Shown here piece after piece: positions 1 through 11,206 of a DNA stretch of 64,000 nt. The first letter of the stretch is position 1, and every line of letters starts with the position of its first letter. The DNA comes from Berberis thunbergii. Taxonomy: Eukaryota; Streptophyta; Magnoliopsida; Ranunculales; Berberidaceae. The DNA is taken from positions 558,001-622,000 of the forward strand of contig QNQO01000595.1 in the NCBI GenBank assembly GCA_003290165.1, written 5' to 3'. A model generated the notes under the pieces. That model ran no database searches. It was given only the letters and a program-made list of their open reading frames with translations, and was not told the origin of the DNA. The position numbers and the translations under genes are program-made.

Positions 1-952
1 AATAGAATTATAGTGAAATACAGGTTTCCAATTCCCCGCCTAGATGATATGTTGACTAGTTGTCCAGAACTAAGGTTTTCTAAAAAACTGACCTTAAAAG
101 CGGATACCACCATATCAGAATAAGGCCTGAAGATGAGTGGAAGACAACGCTTAAGACGCATCATGGGTTGTATGAGTGGATGGTCATGCATTTTGGCCTG
201 TCCAATGCGCCCAGTCCAGTACATTTATGAGATTTACGCATCAGGGTTTACGCCCTTTTATGGGGAAATTCGTCGTAGTTTACTTCGACGACATCCTCAT
301 TTATAGTCCGACATGGGCGTCACATTTTGATCACCCTTGTGTTGTTTTTGATAAGTTGAGGATGGAGCGTTTGTTCATCAATCAGAAGAAGTGTTCTTTC
401 TTCACTACTTCTGTTACTTTTCTTGGTTTTGTTGTGTCTACTGATGGTGTTCATGCAGATCAATCGAAAATAGATGAGGTCTTGGAGTGGCCCAGACCAA
501 AGACCTTACACGATGTCAGAAGTTTCCATGGATTGGCGTCCTTCTACCGTCGGTTCATCAGAAACTTCAACACTCTGATTGCTCCTATCACAGAGTGCCT
601 TAAGGGACGTGATTTCCAGTGGTCCGATGAGGCGGAGGCCAGTTTTCAATTGGTCAAGCAGAAGATGACAGAAGCACCGGTTTTGGCACTTCCTGATTTT
701 GAAAAGGTGTTTGAGGTCAATTGTGATGCATCTGGGTTGGCATTGGTGGTGTTCTGAGTCAGGAAGGGCGTCCAATAGTTTTTACAGTGAGAAACTATCA
801 GGATCAAAGAAGAATTATTCCACCTATGATCTGGAGTTTTATGCCATAGTTCAGTCTTTGAAGTATTGGCGTCACTACCTAGTACAAAGGGAGTTTATTC
901 TTGTCACTGATCATGACGCCCTGAAGTACATCAATGGGAAAGATGATCATGC
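1..952 (+). pseudogene. Ty3/Gypsy pol fragment: reverse transcriptase and RNase H
   Basis: This is a broken polyprotein piece of a Ty3/Gypsy LTR retrotransposon, running off the left edge. A first stretch (1-175) reads as the start of the RT domain, with KYRFPIPRLDDM, and carries a stop. From 176 the frame has the RT catalytic motif [11 protein letters not shown], the LGF(V)VS motif and [15 protein letters not shown], typical of the RT-RNase H connection. A frameshift near 740 leads into an RNase H part (YSTYDLEFYAIVQ, then LVTDHDALKYING). The homology ends at 952, where the terminus of CACTA element F begins. Protease, integrase and LTRs are not seen. It is inactive. Confidence 0.9.
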
Positions 953-1140
953 GACTACACCACAAGTGCTTATTAATTGCATTTTATTATAGCGTTTTTA
1001 CACTTTGTGCTATGAAAAGTTCAAAAGTTCAAGTTTCAGTAACATTCCAATTTTAAAACGCTATAGAAAAAAGCGGGAAATTAAAAATATTAACCGCTCG
1101 ATTTTGGCGAAATGCTAAAGCGTTAGCGTTCCCTCACCCA
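953..1140. repeat. Left terminus and subterminal repeats of CACTA element F
   Basis: The terminus is followed by TATAGCGTTTTTACAC, AAAACGCTATAG and similar inverted units. A GC-richer leader (GCGGGAAATT, then CCCTCACCCAAAAGGCC) follows. A purine-rich GA repeat continues from about 1190 to 1300. The units are short inverted repeats of the kind CACTA transposases bind near the ends. Confidence 0.55.
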
Positions 1141-1233
1141 AAAGGCCAAGAATACAACTTTTTCTCTCATTTTTCCCTCAAGTTGTATTGCGAAAGCGAG
1201 CGAGAGAGAGGGAGATCGAGATCTAGATCTAGG

Positions 1234-1267
<34 letters not shown>

Positions 1268-1371
1268 AGATCGATGGAGAGAGTGAGGGAGATCGAGAGT
1301 CAAGGAGATGCACAAACCCATTACAACACACAGCTTCGTCTCCGAACCCTCAGCGCGCGGTTGAAGCGAAA

Positions 1372-1468
1372 ATGTTGTCACGCAAGACGTTCATCATCAA
1401 GGAGAAGTTGGCGAAGAAGATTAGGCAGAACAAGCCCATCCCTCACTGACTGACAACACCATCAGGTC
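1372..1468 (+). pseudogene. RPL39: 60S ribosomal protein L39 (eL39) fragment
   Basis: The ATG at 1372 opens MLSRKTFIIKEKLAKKIR followed by QNKPIPH. This matches the N-terminal half of the 51-residue plant eL39, a small basic protein of the large ribosomal subunit near the exit tunnel. Right after PIPH a short deletion has removed the WIRLR segment. In another frame the sequence resumes as TDNTIR, the next residues of the family, then homology stops. The basic C-terminal half is absent. It lies inside element F and is probably a captured exon or a pseudogene. No function as a ribosomal protein is expected. Confidence 0.75.
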
Positions 1469-1812
1469 TAGTCAAAATAGAAAACCCCCAAATCTCATTT
1501 TTTTCGTCTTTTCATCAAACACCTTGTTCAATTGGTTCTCTGAATTGTTGATTTGCTTTGGGTGTTTTCTCAGGTACAATACCAAACACCTTGTGTTCAC
1601 CAGCTCTGAACCAAACTTGGGTTCTAAGGTAGATTTGCATATTACTTTTTATCTTTTTAGTTTACCTTTACTTTTGGTTCAATTAGGGGTAATGAACTAG
1701 TTAGATGTTGAGTTTTGAATGAAACTTGGACACTTAGTGAAAATTCTCTTTATTAGAAGAAGAAGATTGTTTAACTTCAAAGTTTAATGAAGGATTTAGC
1801 ACTCTGGTTTGA
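1469..1812. other. Element F interior between the RPL39 fragment and element E
   Basis: No coding similarity is seen. The stretch is T-rich and resembles 5' untranslated or intron sequence, with possible splice sites (for example AAGGTAGATTTGC at 1626). It may be intron carried along with the RPL39 exon. It ends with the TGA target duplication of element E at 1810-1812. Confidence 0.5.
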
Positions 1813-2020
1813 CACTACAAGAAAAATGTTGATTCATAGCGTTTCAAAAACGCTATGACAGCCGGCGCTATAATAGACCCAAGGGCTATTATAGCGGTTT
1901 TAAAACGCTATGGTAAGTTTGGCTTTTATAGCGTTTCAAAACCGCTATGGTAGCCTCTGCCATAGCGTTTTTAAAACGCTATAGTAGACTCTAAACCGCT
2001 ATGGTAAGTATACATAGCAA
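1813..2020. repeat. Left terminus and subterminal repeats of CACTA element E
   Basis: After the CACTACAAGAAAAA terminus come tightly packed copies of ATAGCGTTTCAAAACGCTAT-like units, each an imperfect palindrome (about 1838-1858, 1886-1912, 1926-1950, 1962-1984). Each unit could fold as a small hairpin. The right end carries only two or three diverged copies (8782-8818). Confidence 0.85.
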
Positions 2021-2270
2021 ATTTTTACTTATTTATTTATTTTTTTTTACTATCAAATGACTTTTTATTACATCTCATAAGTTTTATGTCTAGAAAATAA
2101 ATATTTAAATGTGCCAAAGTTACACATTTTCATGAATGGAGGCAAAGTAATGTAATTAATTAATAAACTGTATTACATCGAGTCACAAAATCTATCAAAT
2201 AATAAAAATAATGTAATTAATAAGATAATGTATTACAATTATGGTCTTTGGGATAACAAACTGAAAATTA

Positions 2271-2433
2271 AGCGATGGTTTTGCCCATTGGATCAATGAG
2301 AATCATGCCAATAACACCACCCGCTTCTCTAACAAAAATGGATTTTTTGCTTCTAAGGTCTGGGAGTTCAAAAACACAGACAACGATCTTCCCCTTTATC
2401 AAACTACGATCAAGAGTGTTGTTCTTGCATAAG
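2271..2433 (-). pseudogene. Captured subtilisin-like protease (SBT) exon fragment
   Basis: On the minus strand the frame reads CKNNTLDRSLIKGKIVVC, then KSIFVREAGGVIGMILIDP. This is the region of plant subtilases around the protease-associated domain, where the family shows IKGKIVVC and AGGVGMILID. Catalytic Asp, His, Asn and Ser regions are absent. One extra residue (Ile) sits in AGGVGM. The start follows a TTTTTTCAG acceptor-like site and the frame stops at 2268. Subtilases are secreted serine proteases; this piece cannot be one. It is cargo of element E. Confidence 0.8.
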
Positions 2434-2509
2434 CTGAAAAAACAGATCAAGACATAATAATTAGCACTATATATATGAAGATGAGTGTTCATCAAGCACA
2501 TTGGACAAG

Positions 2510-2566
2510 CATATCATCCCTAAAATGTGCAAATGCATGAGGATCAAAACCAAGAACGTGAATCAC
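2510..2566 (-). pseudogene. Captured leishmanolysin-like (peptidase M8) exon fragment
   Basis: After a CAG acceptor the minus strand reads VIHVLGFDPHAFAHFRD. Plant leishmanolysin-like metalloproteases have HEVMHVLGF followed by DPHAFAHFRDE at the zinc site. The HE half of the HExxH motif lies in the previous exon and is not present, so the zinc site is incomplete. It lies next to the subtilase piece on the same strand but belongs to an unrelated family. It is a second gene fragment carried by element E. Confidence 0.65.
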
Positions 2567-2734
2567 CTGAATGGTACCAAAATTGCCATACATCTCTACG
2601 CCCCAGCTGCGCCAAAAAAAAAGTTTATAAAGCTTTGTTTCTGATACAGAGCCAAATCAAATCAAACAGAACCATTTAAACATAATATGTATTTACAGGT
2701 ACATGAGCAGAGCAGACAGATTTATACAAGCAAA

Positions 2735-3010
2735 ATTTCTTGAGAAGCCTGGTTGGAGGAGAGAAACATAATTGGGACCTCACTCTGTCACAAGCAGAAT
2801 TTGCATACAATCAATCTAAAAATCGATCCACAGGAAAATGTCCCTTCGAGATTGTGTATGGGTTGGTTCCAAACGGTCCATTTGATTTACTTCCTCTGCC
2901 AATCACTAACAGATTCAGTGGAGACGCTGATGATATGGTTGAACACATCAAGGACTTACATTCGCAAGTGAGAAAAAGGCTCAAAGCAAGCAACACTAAG
3001 TATAAACATA
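2735..3010 (+). pseudogene. Ty3/Gypsy integrase C-terminal fragment
   Basis: The frame reads NWDLTLSQAEFAYNQSKN, then CPFEIVYGLVPNGPFDL and VRKRLKASNTKYK. This is the end of the integrase core and the start of the C-terminal part of Gypsy polyproteins. No RT, LTR or chromodomain is nearby. It is opposite in strand to the captured host exons of element E, so it is either an inserted remnant or separately captured DNA. Confidence 0.85.
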
Positions 3011-3646
3011 ATAGGAACTTGATGTTAGTTTTAATGTTTGCATTTATTATCTATACTATAAGTATGTTGTATTGGCATTTCTATGGGAAGCAGTTTTAAG
3101 TACAATTCTAATTACTTGAGTTAGCTATTACAGCTTCCTCTCTATCTCTTGTTCTCTAGCTTTTCCTGTTTTCTCTGACAGTTCATACTTGAACTGCATC
3201 AATCCAGACAGATATTTGCAATTAACCTTTCTAAAACATAATTTTTGCAATCAAGCAGTTTTAATTAAAAACTTCAGTTTTTGTCCATGACTGTTAAAAA
3301 CTATTCTTAAATTTCAATCACAAGAAATCCAACATTCTTGAGCAAGATATCAAGTCAAATTGACACTGTAAAGGTGGTCAAGAAAAGACCTCAGAACCTA
3401 CTTACGACTTCTAATGACAGAAAATGTGAGAACATACCTGCTTACGGCTTCTCTTTCCCTTCCCCATAGCAGTAGTCTCTTCAATTTGGTGAACTTCTAT
3501 GAAATTTGACCTATGACATTTGACTAGAATTCATCAGGAAAAGGAAAGAAAATAAATTCAAGAATAGAACTTCTACAAACTTCAACCAAAATAAAGAAAA
3601 GTTACTCATCTGCAACATCACTGATTTGTACACCATTTCACATTAA
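3011..3646. other. Element E interior, no gene seen
   Basis: AT-rich sequence without recognisable exons. The last bases (3640-3646, ACATTAA) are the possible left target duplication of the retroposon-like insert that follows. Confidence 0.4.
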
Positions 3647-4330
3647 TGCATATTTAAGACGCACGGATGATAAATGATCTTGTAAATCTAGGCTTGTATC
3701 GCTCGGGGTTGGATTTAATGCGAGGGAATGGGGACTGCAGGTGGCATGCTCTGCAATGGCTGGAACGGCGCTGGAACTGGACGGTTGCTGGAACTGGGAC
3801 AGAGTATGCAATCTGCTCTCTGTTCCAGTTTTTAGGTGCGCTCTCTGCTAGTTTCCTTGCCTCGTTTTGGCGATCTCTGCGAGACTGTGATAGCAGCGAT
3901 CAGGCCTGAAACTCTGCTGAAACAGTGAATTCAGGGCTGCACATTTCGATGCATTGCACGATGTCTCTGGATTGTGGCAGAGTGCTCTGTTTTTACAGAG
4001 TACTCTGCATAATTGCTGCCTGTTTTGCACATATTTTGCTGCCTGGTTTTTTATGTTGCAATGCTGGAACAAAGTGCAAACTGTTGCATAACAGAGTGCT
4101 CTCTGTTGCAAAACAGAGTGCTCTCTGTTTCCTGCTGCTGCTGTTTTGACAGTGCGTGTTCGTAGATGATTTGCAATGTTGCAAATTGACAATGGCGTTA
4201 TTCTGATGCTAGTGAGAATTAGAGAATGGTTGACGCACTATGTTCTTTTAGTGCAAGCATGTTTTTAGCTATACAATATGAAGTTGAATATGTATGAGTT
4301 ACGAGAGTTTTTTCAAAAAAAAAAAAAAAA
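3647..4330 (+). mobile_element. Retroposon-like insert with poly-A tail
   Basis: The block ends in a run of A (about 4315-4330), and ACATTAA occurs on both sides (3640-3646 and 4330-4336) as a possible target duplication. It contains repeated CAGAGTGCTCTG-type motifs (3980-4130). Similar motifs and CTGCTGCTG stretches occur in the 3' part of the LINE at 24500-24700 (minus strand). It may be a 5'-truncated 3' end of a related LINE or a non-autonomous relative. The short open frames inside are not convincing genes. Confidence 0.4.
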
Positions 4331-5169
4331 CATTAACAAAACACTTTATTGCAAGTATAAGGGCAGCCTACATATACAACACAATGCAAGAAATAGATCA
4401 ATGTGATTTACGACTTCTAGAAAGCATGCAATGAGTTTGATATGCAATCTGCCTTGGTGCATTAGAGTGAATCATACAAATACACCCTAACATATCTCTG
4501 AAATTTCTAGTCTAAAAACAATAATCATTAAAAATGGGCCAAAACCAAGTAGACTATTGAAAAACTTTGTGTTTTAGAAATGATCAAAACTTTGTCTGCC
4601 AGTTATGTATTTTAGAATAAAATGTGTGAACTGATCCCTTATCAAATTGAAGGCTGCATGCCCTATTGTTATTTGACACAACCCAACAAGTTTACTCTTT
4701 TTTTTCTCTCTTTGACTTGTTCTTCAACATTGGGTATATACATGTACTGCAATTTTTATTGCTCAGATATTTGTTAGTGTAAATTCTGCTAGCTCTCTTG
4801 GGGTGTAGAGTTTTGACAATCTCACCCTGATGTGTATCTCATGGCGGATTTAATGGGGTTTGACTCTATGTGCTGATTTTTAGATGTTTATAATGCTATA
4901 CATCATTGGTAGGATCATGGTGTACACTGTTGGATGAATATTGATGCACACATCAGTATTCATCCAATGGTATGATCTTTAGGGAGAGCACAGAGTTGTT
5001 AATCTGATATGAAGATTTAGGCAGAACTAAGGGATTTTGACCATTATAGATGTGTTTTCCCATGCACAATATAAAAATTCATAGTAATTCGAAGTGCAGA
5101 GATTTCAGAGGAATTTACTTGAAAATCATTGTCCATGGCCATCCCAATTAAGTTGAAGATGGTGCCAAA
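4331..5169. other. Element E interior with one hairpin, no gene seen
   Basis: No exon is recognised. A clear inverted repeat lies at about 4931-4972: GGATGAATATTGATG is followed after four bases by CATCAGTATTCATCC. It could form a hairpin of about 15 base pairs with one mismatch. Nothing links it to a known RNA. Confidence 0.4.
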
Positions 5170-6290
5170 CATAGGCAAGATCCGTTGAACCTGGGTACAC
5201 ACCACTAGCTCCATTATGCGATATAATTTTTAGCGTTGCTGAAGCACAAGCTAGGAGGTATAAGACTAAATACCAGTAATAAACTTAGACTGGATAACAT
5301 TTTAATCTATATTTATATAACTTACTGCAAAGAAATTGATTTTTATAATGAGCGACATACCTTTTCCAGAACTAATCTTGCTTGTGTGAGAAAAGCAATC
5401 TGCAATAAAATTTCACGTTAGAATCAAATAAAAAGTAGTTTGCAAAGCCTGCTATCAACAAGGACTGAAACTGAAATAGAATTCTGAACATAGTAATGAA
5501 TAACCATACTTTGTCTCATCGACTCAATTGAACCTAGTTTTGAAGCAAATCTTCATAGAACGAAACTTGTTATGTTTACCAAACAGTTGCTTGTAGATGG
5601 TCCAATGCTTACAGTTAATAAGATGACAATATACCATGCCTATCTCAATAATCGAAAAATTTCTGCATTAAGAATCTATAGATTACCTGAATAGATGGAA
5701 AAATGTAATTCATTTAGCTTACCTGAATATTCAACCATAAGCCTGGTTTAATATCTGCAACTTGTTCCACAGTAAGAACATTGTATAGATTACCGTCAAA
5801 TTTGTCTGTGCGTGATGTGACGCCTTGCATTACTGTCAATTGACAAAGAATCTGTAAGTACTGATTTCACATTGTAAGATTTAAACTTATACATCTACTT
5901 TTCGTATAAATTTATCTCAAATAGATTTTTATTTTAAATCTTTAAAATTTCTAAGAGTTGTACTGATGATAACGTTATTCGAAATTAAGACAATATGAAC
6001 AAATGAATTTATACACCCTAACCCCTAAGCATTATTCAAAATTTATCTCGAATAGCAACAAAATTACAAAAATATGAGGTTATCAAACCTAGTATGTAGA
6101 TAATATACTTTAGTACCTAAATGTTTCTCAGATGCTAGGTTGCCAAACCTAATACGTAAATAACGTCAAAACAACTTATAATTGGCCAGTTACTTAGAGG
6201 TAACATTTTGCAAGTCGGCTAGGGTATAGTCGATGGAGAACCAGCCTAGGGTGGGTTGTCCATTGACAACATAAGTCGATGGGCTTGAGA
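5170..6290 (-). pseudogene. Captured GDPD-like (GDPDL/SHV3-type) gene fragment, three exons
   Basis: Three minus-strand blocks match plant glycerophosphodiester phosphodiesterase-like proteins, GPI-anchored cell-wall proteins. Block 6290-6193 reads TYVVNGQPTLGWFSIDYTL, then ADLQNVT. Block 5832-5723 reads SRTDKFDGNLYNVLTVEQV, then KPGLWLNIQ, between a CAG acceptor and a GTAAGC donor. Block 5238-5170 reads IISHNGASGVYPGSTDLAY, the start of the second GDPD-like domain. The order is that of the parent gene. The long middle and the C-terminus are missing and there are stops between blocks. Introns are kept, so the piece came from genomic DNA. Confidence 0.78.
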
Positions 6291-6949
6291 ACAGCAAGCA
6301 AGCACCTGACAGCAACAAGAACAAATACACATACAGGAACAAGAACAAATACAACAAGCAAGAACCTGACAGCAGGAACATGAACTTGTGGAATTTTTTG
6401 TTGGCACTTGGCACCATTTGTTCTTGTTCCTGATAACATACAAAACTCAAAACATGGAATTTTTTATAGAATTAACTGATTAACATACAAAACTCAAAAT
6501 ATACAAATTGGTCAAGCAAAACATACAAAACAGAGCATTTCATTCACTTTCACAAGTGTCTTCAGTAAATACAGAGTAGATAAACAAAGCAATTGTCAAC
6601 TTAAGCCAGCATTCAAGACAAAATTTACAGCATGGTAGTTTATCATATAAGCTATGAAATGATAAGCTCTGTTTATCGTGAAATTTTGATCAACAAATTT
6701 TTTTATCTACTCTTCACTTTCACAACTCACAAGCGTCTAATGACCTGTTTCAGTTTTTACTGAAACTTTCTTTTGTTCTTTGCTTTCTGAAGAATGGTGA
6801 AATTTTGATCTCACTCAGATTTTGGTTTGTTTTTCCTCTAGGTACACAAGGACAATCATTTAACCTACCATTAGGTATTCTATGTGACAACAACTATCAG
6901 TAAGCATTTTAAGAAGATTTTTGACTTTTGAAGAGACAAAAATACTAAC

Positions 6950-7068
6950 CTTTTCAAACAAAACCAATTTGAGTGGCCATCTTTTAGTCCCCTGACGAAT
7001 CCATTGGGGTACAACCTATCTATTGCTTGCCATAATCTTTCTAGGCAGTCTTGAGGATACTTGATGAC
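6950..7068 (-). pseudogene. Unrecognised captured exon
   Basis: A 119-bp open block between a CTGCAG acceptor and a GTTAGT donor reads on the minus strand VIKYPQDCLERLWQAIDRLY, then PNGFVRGLKDGHSNWFCLK. The clean borders and protein-like composition suggest a real exon of a host gene. The family is not recognised. Upstream on the same strand, 7170-7470 has further open patches (such as NWDPTSPLKMYATANG near 7460-7410) that may be other exons of the same gene. Confidence 0.4.
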
Positions 7069-8780
7069 CTGCAGAAATCCATGAAAGATTTAATGATGCA
7101 ACAAGATCAATAAGAATTTTGCATTGTTAATAAAAAAAAAAACAACTTTGAAATTATCAAAACAGGTTTTATATGAAGCCTATGACAAGAAAATATTCAT
7201 GTTCAACCAAATTACATATCACAAGTGCAACAAGAAGATGTTTACATGGATCGAAAGGGAACATCTCAATGCCCTTAGGAGTCGAGAACTGTCCCAAGTT
7301 CTACAAAACAAGTATCAATTTGACTGCACGATGAATGATAGAGAACAAGTTCCAAAGCATATGGAAATATCGAAGAGATGTATACTGTTCACACATAATC
7401 TTATGAAAAACTACTTTAATTTTACCATTAGCAGTTGCATACATCTTAAGAGGAGATGTCGGATCCCAATTTGCAAATAGACATTATTGATGCATATAAC
7501 CTCATACAAGTAATAATCCAGTTCAATATTCTCATATGGTTCCCGAATCAGATAGTTGCAGTCCAAAAAGTCAGTTCAGAATATACAAGTCTCAGAAATC
7601 CCAAAAAAAAAAAAAAAAAAAAATCATAGATCAACTGTACGATTCATTTGTTGAAGGTTAAATTCAGCAAATTTAAATGAAATGAAATGGAATTTAAATC
7701 CTTAACAGAATATATAAGCACCCAATTGAATGTCAAGCCAAAATAACACAAATGAAATGGTTCTACGTTGATTGAAAAATAGCAAATTCAATTTATAGGA
7801 GTCAAACAAACAAAAACCACAAGTAAGAAATCAGTCTAATTCAACGAAACACTTTTTAAAAAAGTGTCATCTTTCTAATGCAATATGAGTTTCAGTTAGT
7901 ATTTATATAAGTTAGTTAATAGCAAGAGAAAGATGATTAAGTGAGTGCATTAGTAGTAAGAAGAAGAGGAAGAAACCCTCCCTCACTGTTGCTTTGTTTT
8001 AACCCCAAATGGAAAATTCTCTCGACCCTTTTCGATTAAACCACAAAAAATGATCAAAATCGATGAGAAGCACATTAACATTAGAACAATTTCACCAAAA
8101 TAACAGCAAAAACTCAAACCCTATTTTCGATTAAACTCTCATATCCCTAAAATTTATGGAAAAAAATCCCTAAATAAAATCTGTCTGGGCGAATTTTTAG
8201 TTCTTGAGTTTTAGAGAAGAAAAAATTGATGAAAGGAATAGAGAGAGAGAGAGAGGTACCTTTACTTCAAACACTCAAATCAAACCAGATCTTCTCTTCT
8301 CTGCACAATACTTTGCTATGTCGTTTTGAGGGTGTTTGGTCACACTTATTGTTTCAAACACCTTGCAGATGGAACAAAAGCATAAAAGATGAACCAGAGA
8401 TTTCATCTATAAAACCTACATAGAAAGAGAATGAAAAACTGTGAAAACGTTGAAAACACAAAAATCATGCATAAATCGAAGGAACAAAAACTTCAGATTT
8501 TCCAAAATCACAAACCGTACAATGAGGAAACAGTGAGGGCGACGAAGAGATGGAGGAAGCAGTGAGGGAGATGGAGATATGGAGAGAGCAGGGAGGACGA
8601 TGGAGAGATAAAGGGAGCATTGAGGGAGATGGCGAGAAGACAGGGGGAGGGAGGGTGAATGAGAGATGAAAGAGGCGAGCTCTGAGTAAAAGGAGAGATG
8701 AAAGAGGCGAGCGCCAAAACAGCCCGCCAAAGATTTTACAGCATTTTCATTTTTAAAGTCGTTAAAATTTGACTTTTTAT
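7069..8780. other. Element E right interior, no clear gene
   Basis: A-rich sequence with homopolymers (7600-7622). From about 8500 to 8720 there is a purine-rich tract with repeated GAGGGAGATGGAGA-like units, probably the leader region inside the right end. The open frames here are by-products of the purine repeat. The right terminus follows at 8780-8839. Confidence 0.4.
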
Positions 8781-8839
8781 AGCATATTTGGCAAAAACGC
8801 TATTAACAAATGCTATTAAAGAGAATTTGTGTTGTAGTG

Positions 8840-11206
8840 TGAGGGTTTCGTTATGTTTACTTTTCTGGTTATGATTGAGTAGTAGTAGTGGTATTTCAGT
8901 TTGAAATGATCAGTTTTGTAATTGATTAAACTCTTTAATGTTGATATTTATGATTTTTTTGTTTTACAAATTGGATTCCAGCTATGCTGAATGGGTTAGA
9001 TTTTTATCAGAATTATATGTATGTTTGTAATATAAGTTTTTTCTTGTCTTTTGAATTAAAATTAAATTGCTTGGATGGAGGTTTATTTCTTGGAACACGC
9101 TAAGGACACTTTACAAAGATGGCCCTTTAAAAACTAGATTAGAGATGGCCCTTCAAAAACTAGATTAGGTTACAGGGGAGAGTACCTATCCTCTTCTTAG
9201 CAATTGGTCTAGCTAATCTTTTTTCTATCGGTTTAGTTGTGGCATTGGAACCATAAATTATATAAGACTAGTAGTGAAAAACACTATGCTGCGTAGCATT
9301 ATGTTATGAAGGTTTTGTTTAGATAAAAATGGTGGTTTATGATATATATTAGCAATCATCTATAGTTTATAATATTTTATTTGATGGCATTTGTATATAA
9401 CATGAAGTTTTCATAAACTGGAACTTCTTACTGTCAAAAACTGAAATTTTACCATGATAGTTCGGTTGTTCAGAAATTTTGTACATTAGTGCATGTTTGG
9501 ATAACTTGGCATGGGTTGTTCACTTACAAACAAATCCAGAGCTCATATATTATTTTATCATTCTATTTATTGATTGTTGCTGATGACGAAGATGAAGATG
9601 TTCAAGAAGATCTTACCATGGCAACATCTCTTGTAGAAAAAAAAAAAAACTCTTGTAAGTCCCCAAACCATGGCATTCATGGTGTAGCATGGCTCCAGAT
9701 TTTTATCTGTATGGATGAAAGAAGACGATCTGCAAAGTTTGCAGCTTCCTCTGATGTCATCAACTAATGAGGAAGAAGACGTGTCCGCCCCAACTTTCAC
9801 AATCACAGTGGTATGTTGTCTTCCTTTATGATCATCACTGGACACCTATTTCAGCTTTGCCCATTGTCATTTCTTGGTAGATCTAACTGCCTTTACAATT
9901 GCGAGACTGATTTATTACCAGCAATATATGTGCTCAGTTACGTGTTATTATTTCAGTTGTATGATATTTCAGTTTTAGTTGTATTTATATGATGTATCCA
10001 TATATACCAATGTCAATGAAGATATCCTTCAGTTCCAGTTGCAACACTCTGTTCATCTCTTCCTTTCCCATCAAAGTTGTTCATTTCCATGCATTGATCA
10101 TTTGTTTGTGTGTGTTTGCAGTCTTTGAAGGGATAGGTGGAGATCTGGTAAGTCACTCTGGTGAACTACCCTAAATCTGACTTCAGTTCTAGCCTTTCAT
10201 TTCGCCTTATGATGTATTCTAACTATTTTGCCTTAAATCTGATTTCTCATGATCCCTTCCATTGATCATTTGAGACAAGTTTTTAGCCAATTTGGTGAGT
10301 TGATCCTTGTGAAGATACCAATGGGTAAACGTTGGTGAGTTTTCGCCTTTTGTTTTTTTTTTTGGTATGGGATTTAGAGTTTGTAGTATGCAACTTTTTA
10401 TTTTTATATTCGGTTGAAACACAAATAATCTGCAAAGATTGATGAAAGTAAGGGAAAGAAGCAGCTTCACCTTGGCTGCATCGTCGTTAGTCGTTTATAA
10501 CTAGCATGTACATATGGATAATGATTGAGCTAATGAACATTAGCTTCACGTTCCCATGTAGTGAACTCTAATTAGAATGTTGTGAATTTATGGTGGCGTT
10601 CTTCTTGATTTAATTTTCTGTTGCCAGTCAGACATGCACGACTTGGTTCAATTGCCTCACTACCAAAAGAGATTGGCCTAGCAATGCTTGCTAACATATG
10701 GTGAATGAATTGACTGATTAAAAGGTATGAATAAACACCTTGCTATTTTTATGTGTGTGCAATAGTAGCTATTTTGATAAAACTTAGTAGCTTTTAATTT
10801 CAAGATAAACCTCGCTAACATATGGTGAATGAACTGACTGATTTTTTTTGCTGCATTCGCATACAGTGACCTGATTTTTAGCATTTTATGCCTTATTTGC
10901 CTTAAAACGTTTGCTCGACCATAGAATTTATTTGCCTTATATTTCAAAGGTATTGCAATTAAAGGCACCTTGGGCTGCTTCTGCTAAAGGAATAGCTTAA
11001 AGGCTCCTTGAGCATTTAAAAGGTCCTTGAGCTATTTATGCTAAAGGAATAACTTACATTTTCTAAGTATTCACTTATCAGTTAGATGCATGAATGGCTG
11101 CTTCTTAAACTCCATGATGGCATGAATGGCATTTTCTATGTATTCTACTAGATTTTTTCACATATTTTTGTAATCTACACTAACTCACATATTTTGCGGG
11201 ATCATG
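8840..11206. other. Element F interior between E and A, possible exons only
   Basis: No family is recognised. Possible coding patches on the plus strand are about 9573-9638 (VADDEDEDVQEDLTMATSLV) and about 9700-9810 (WMKEDDLQSLQLPLMSSTNE, then EEDVSAPTFTITV). A short patch FEGIGGDL ends at a GTAAGT donor near 10149. They may be exons of one acidic protein captured by F. A near-duplicate of about 25 bp (GATGGCCCTT...AAAAACTAGATTAG) occurs at 9119-9140 and 9146-9167. TAACATATGGTGAATGAA(C/T)TG occurs at 10691 and again at 10816. Confidence 0.35.

Larger units (their letters stand above)
1813..8839 (-). mobile_element. CACTA element E (7.0 kb) with captured gene fragments
   Basis: The left end is CACTACAAGAAAAATG. 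The right end, reverse complemented, is CACTACAACACAAATT. A perfect 3-bp target duplication TGA flanks it (1810-1812 and 8840-8842), as expected for CACTA insertion. Subterminal TAGCG...AACGCTA units fill 1825-2010 and recur near 8780-8815. The inside has no transposase. It holds pieces of a subtilase, a leishmanolysin-like protease and a GDPDL protein, plus one unrecognised exon, all on the minus strand. It also holds a Gypsy integrase piece and a poly-A-tailed retroposon. The minus strand is given because the host-gene fragments all read that way. Non-autonomous. Confidence 0.88.

Noticed and set aside
1183..1371. N-terminal extension of the open frame before the eL39 ATG (Arg/Glu/Ser repeats)
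   Set aside because: It is translation of a (GA)n purine repeat. The family starts at the ATG at 1372.
3667..3909. An 80-codon plus-strand frame with many Trp residues
   Set aside because: It lies in the repeat-rich retroposon-like block with CTCTCTG motifs and has no family signature.
8416..8730. Minus-strand frames rich in Ser, Leu and Pro near the right end of element E
   Set aside because: They read the reverse of a GAGGGAGATGGAG purine tract; no protein family fits.
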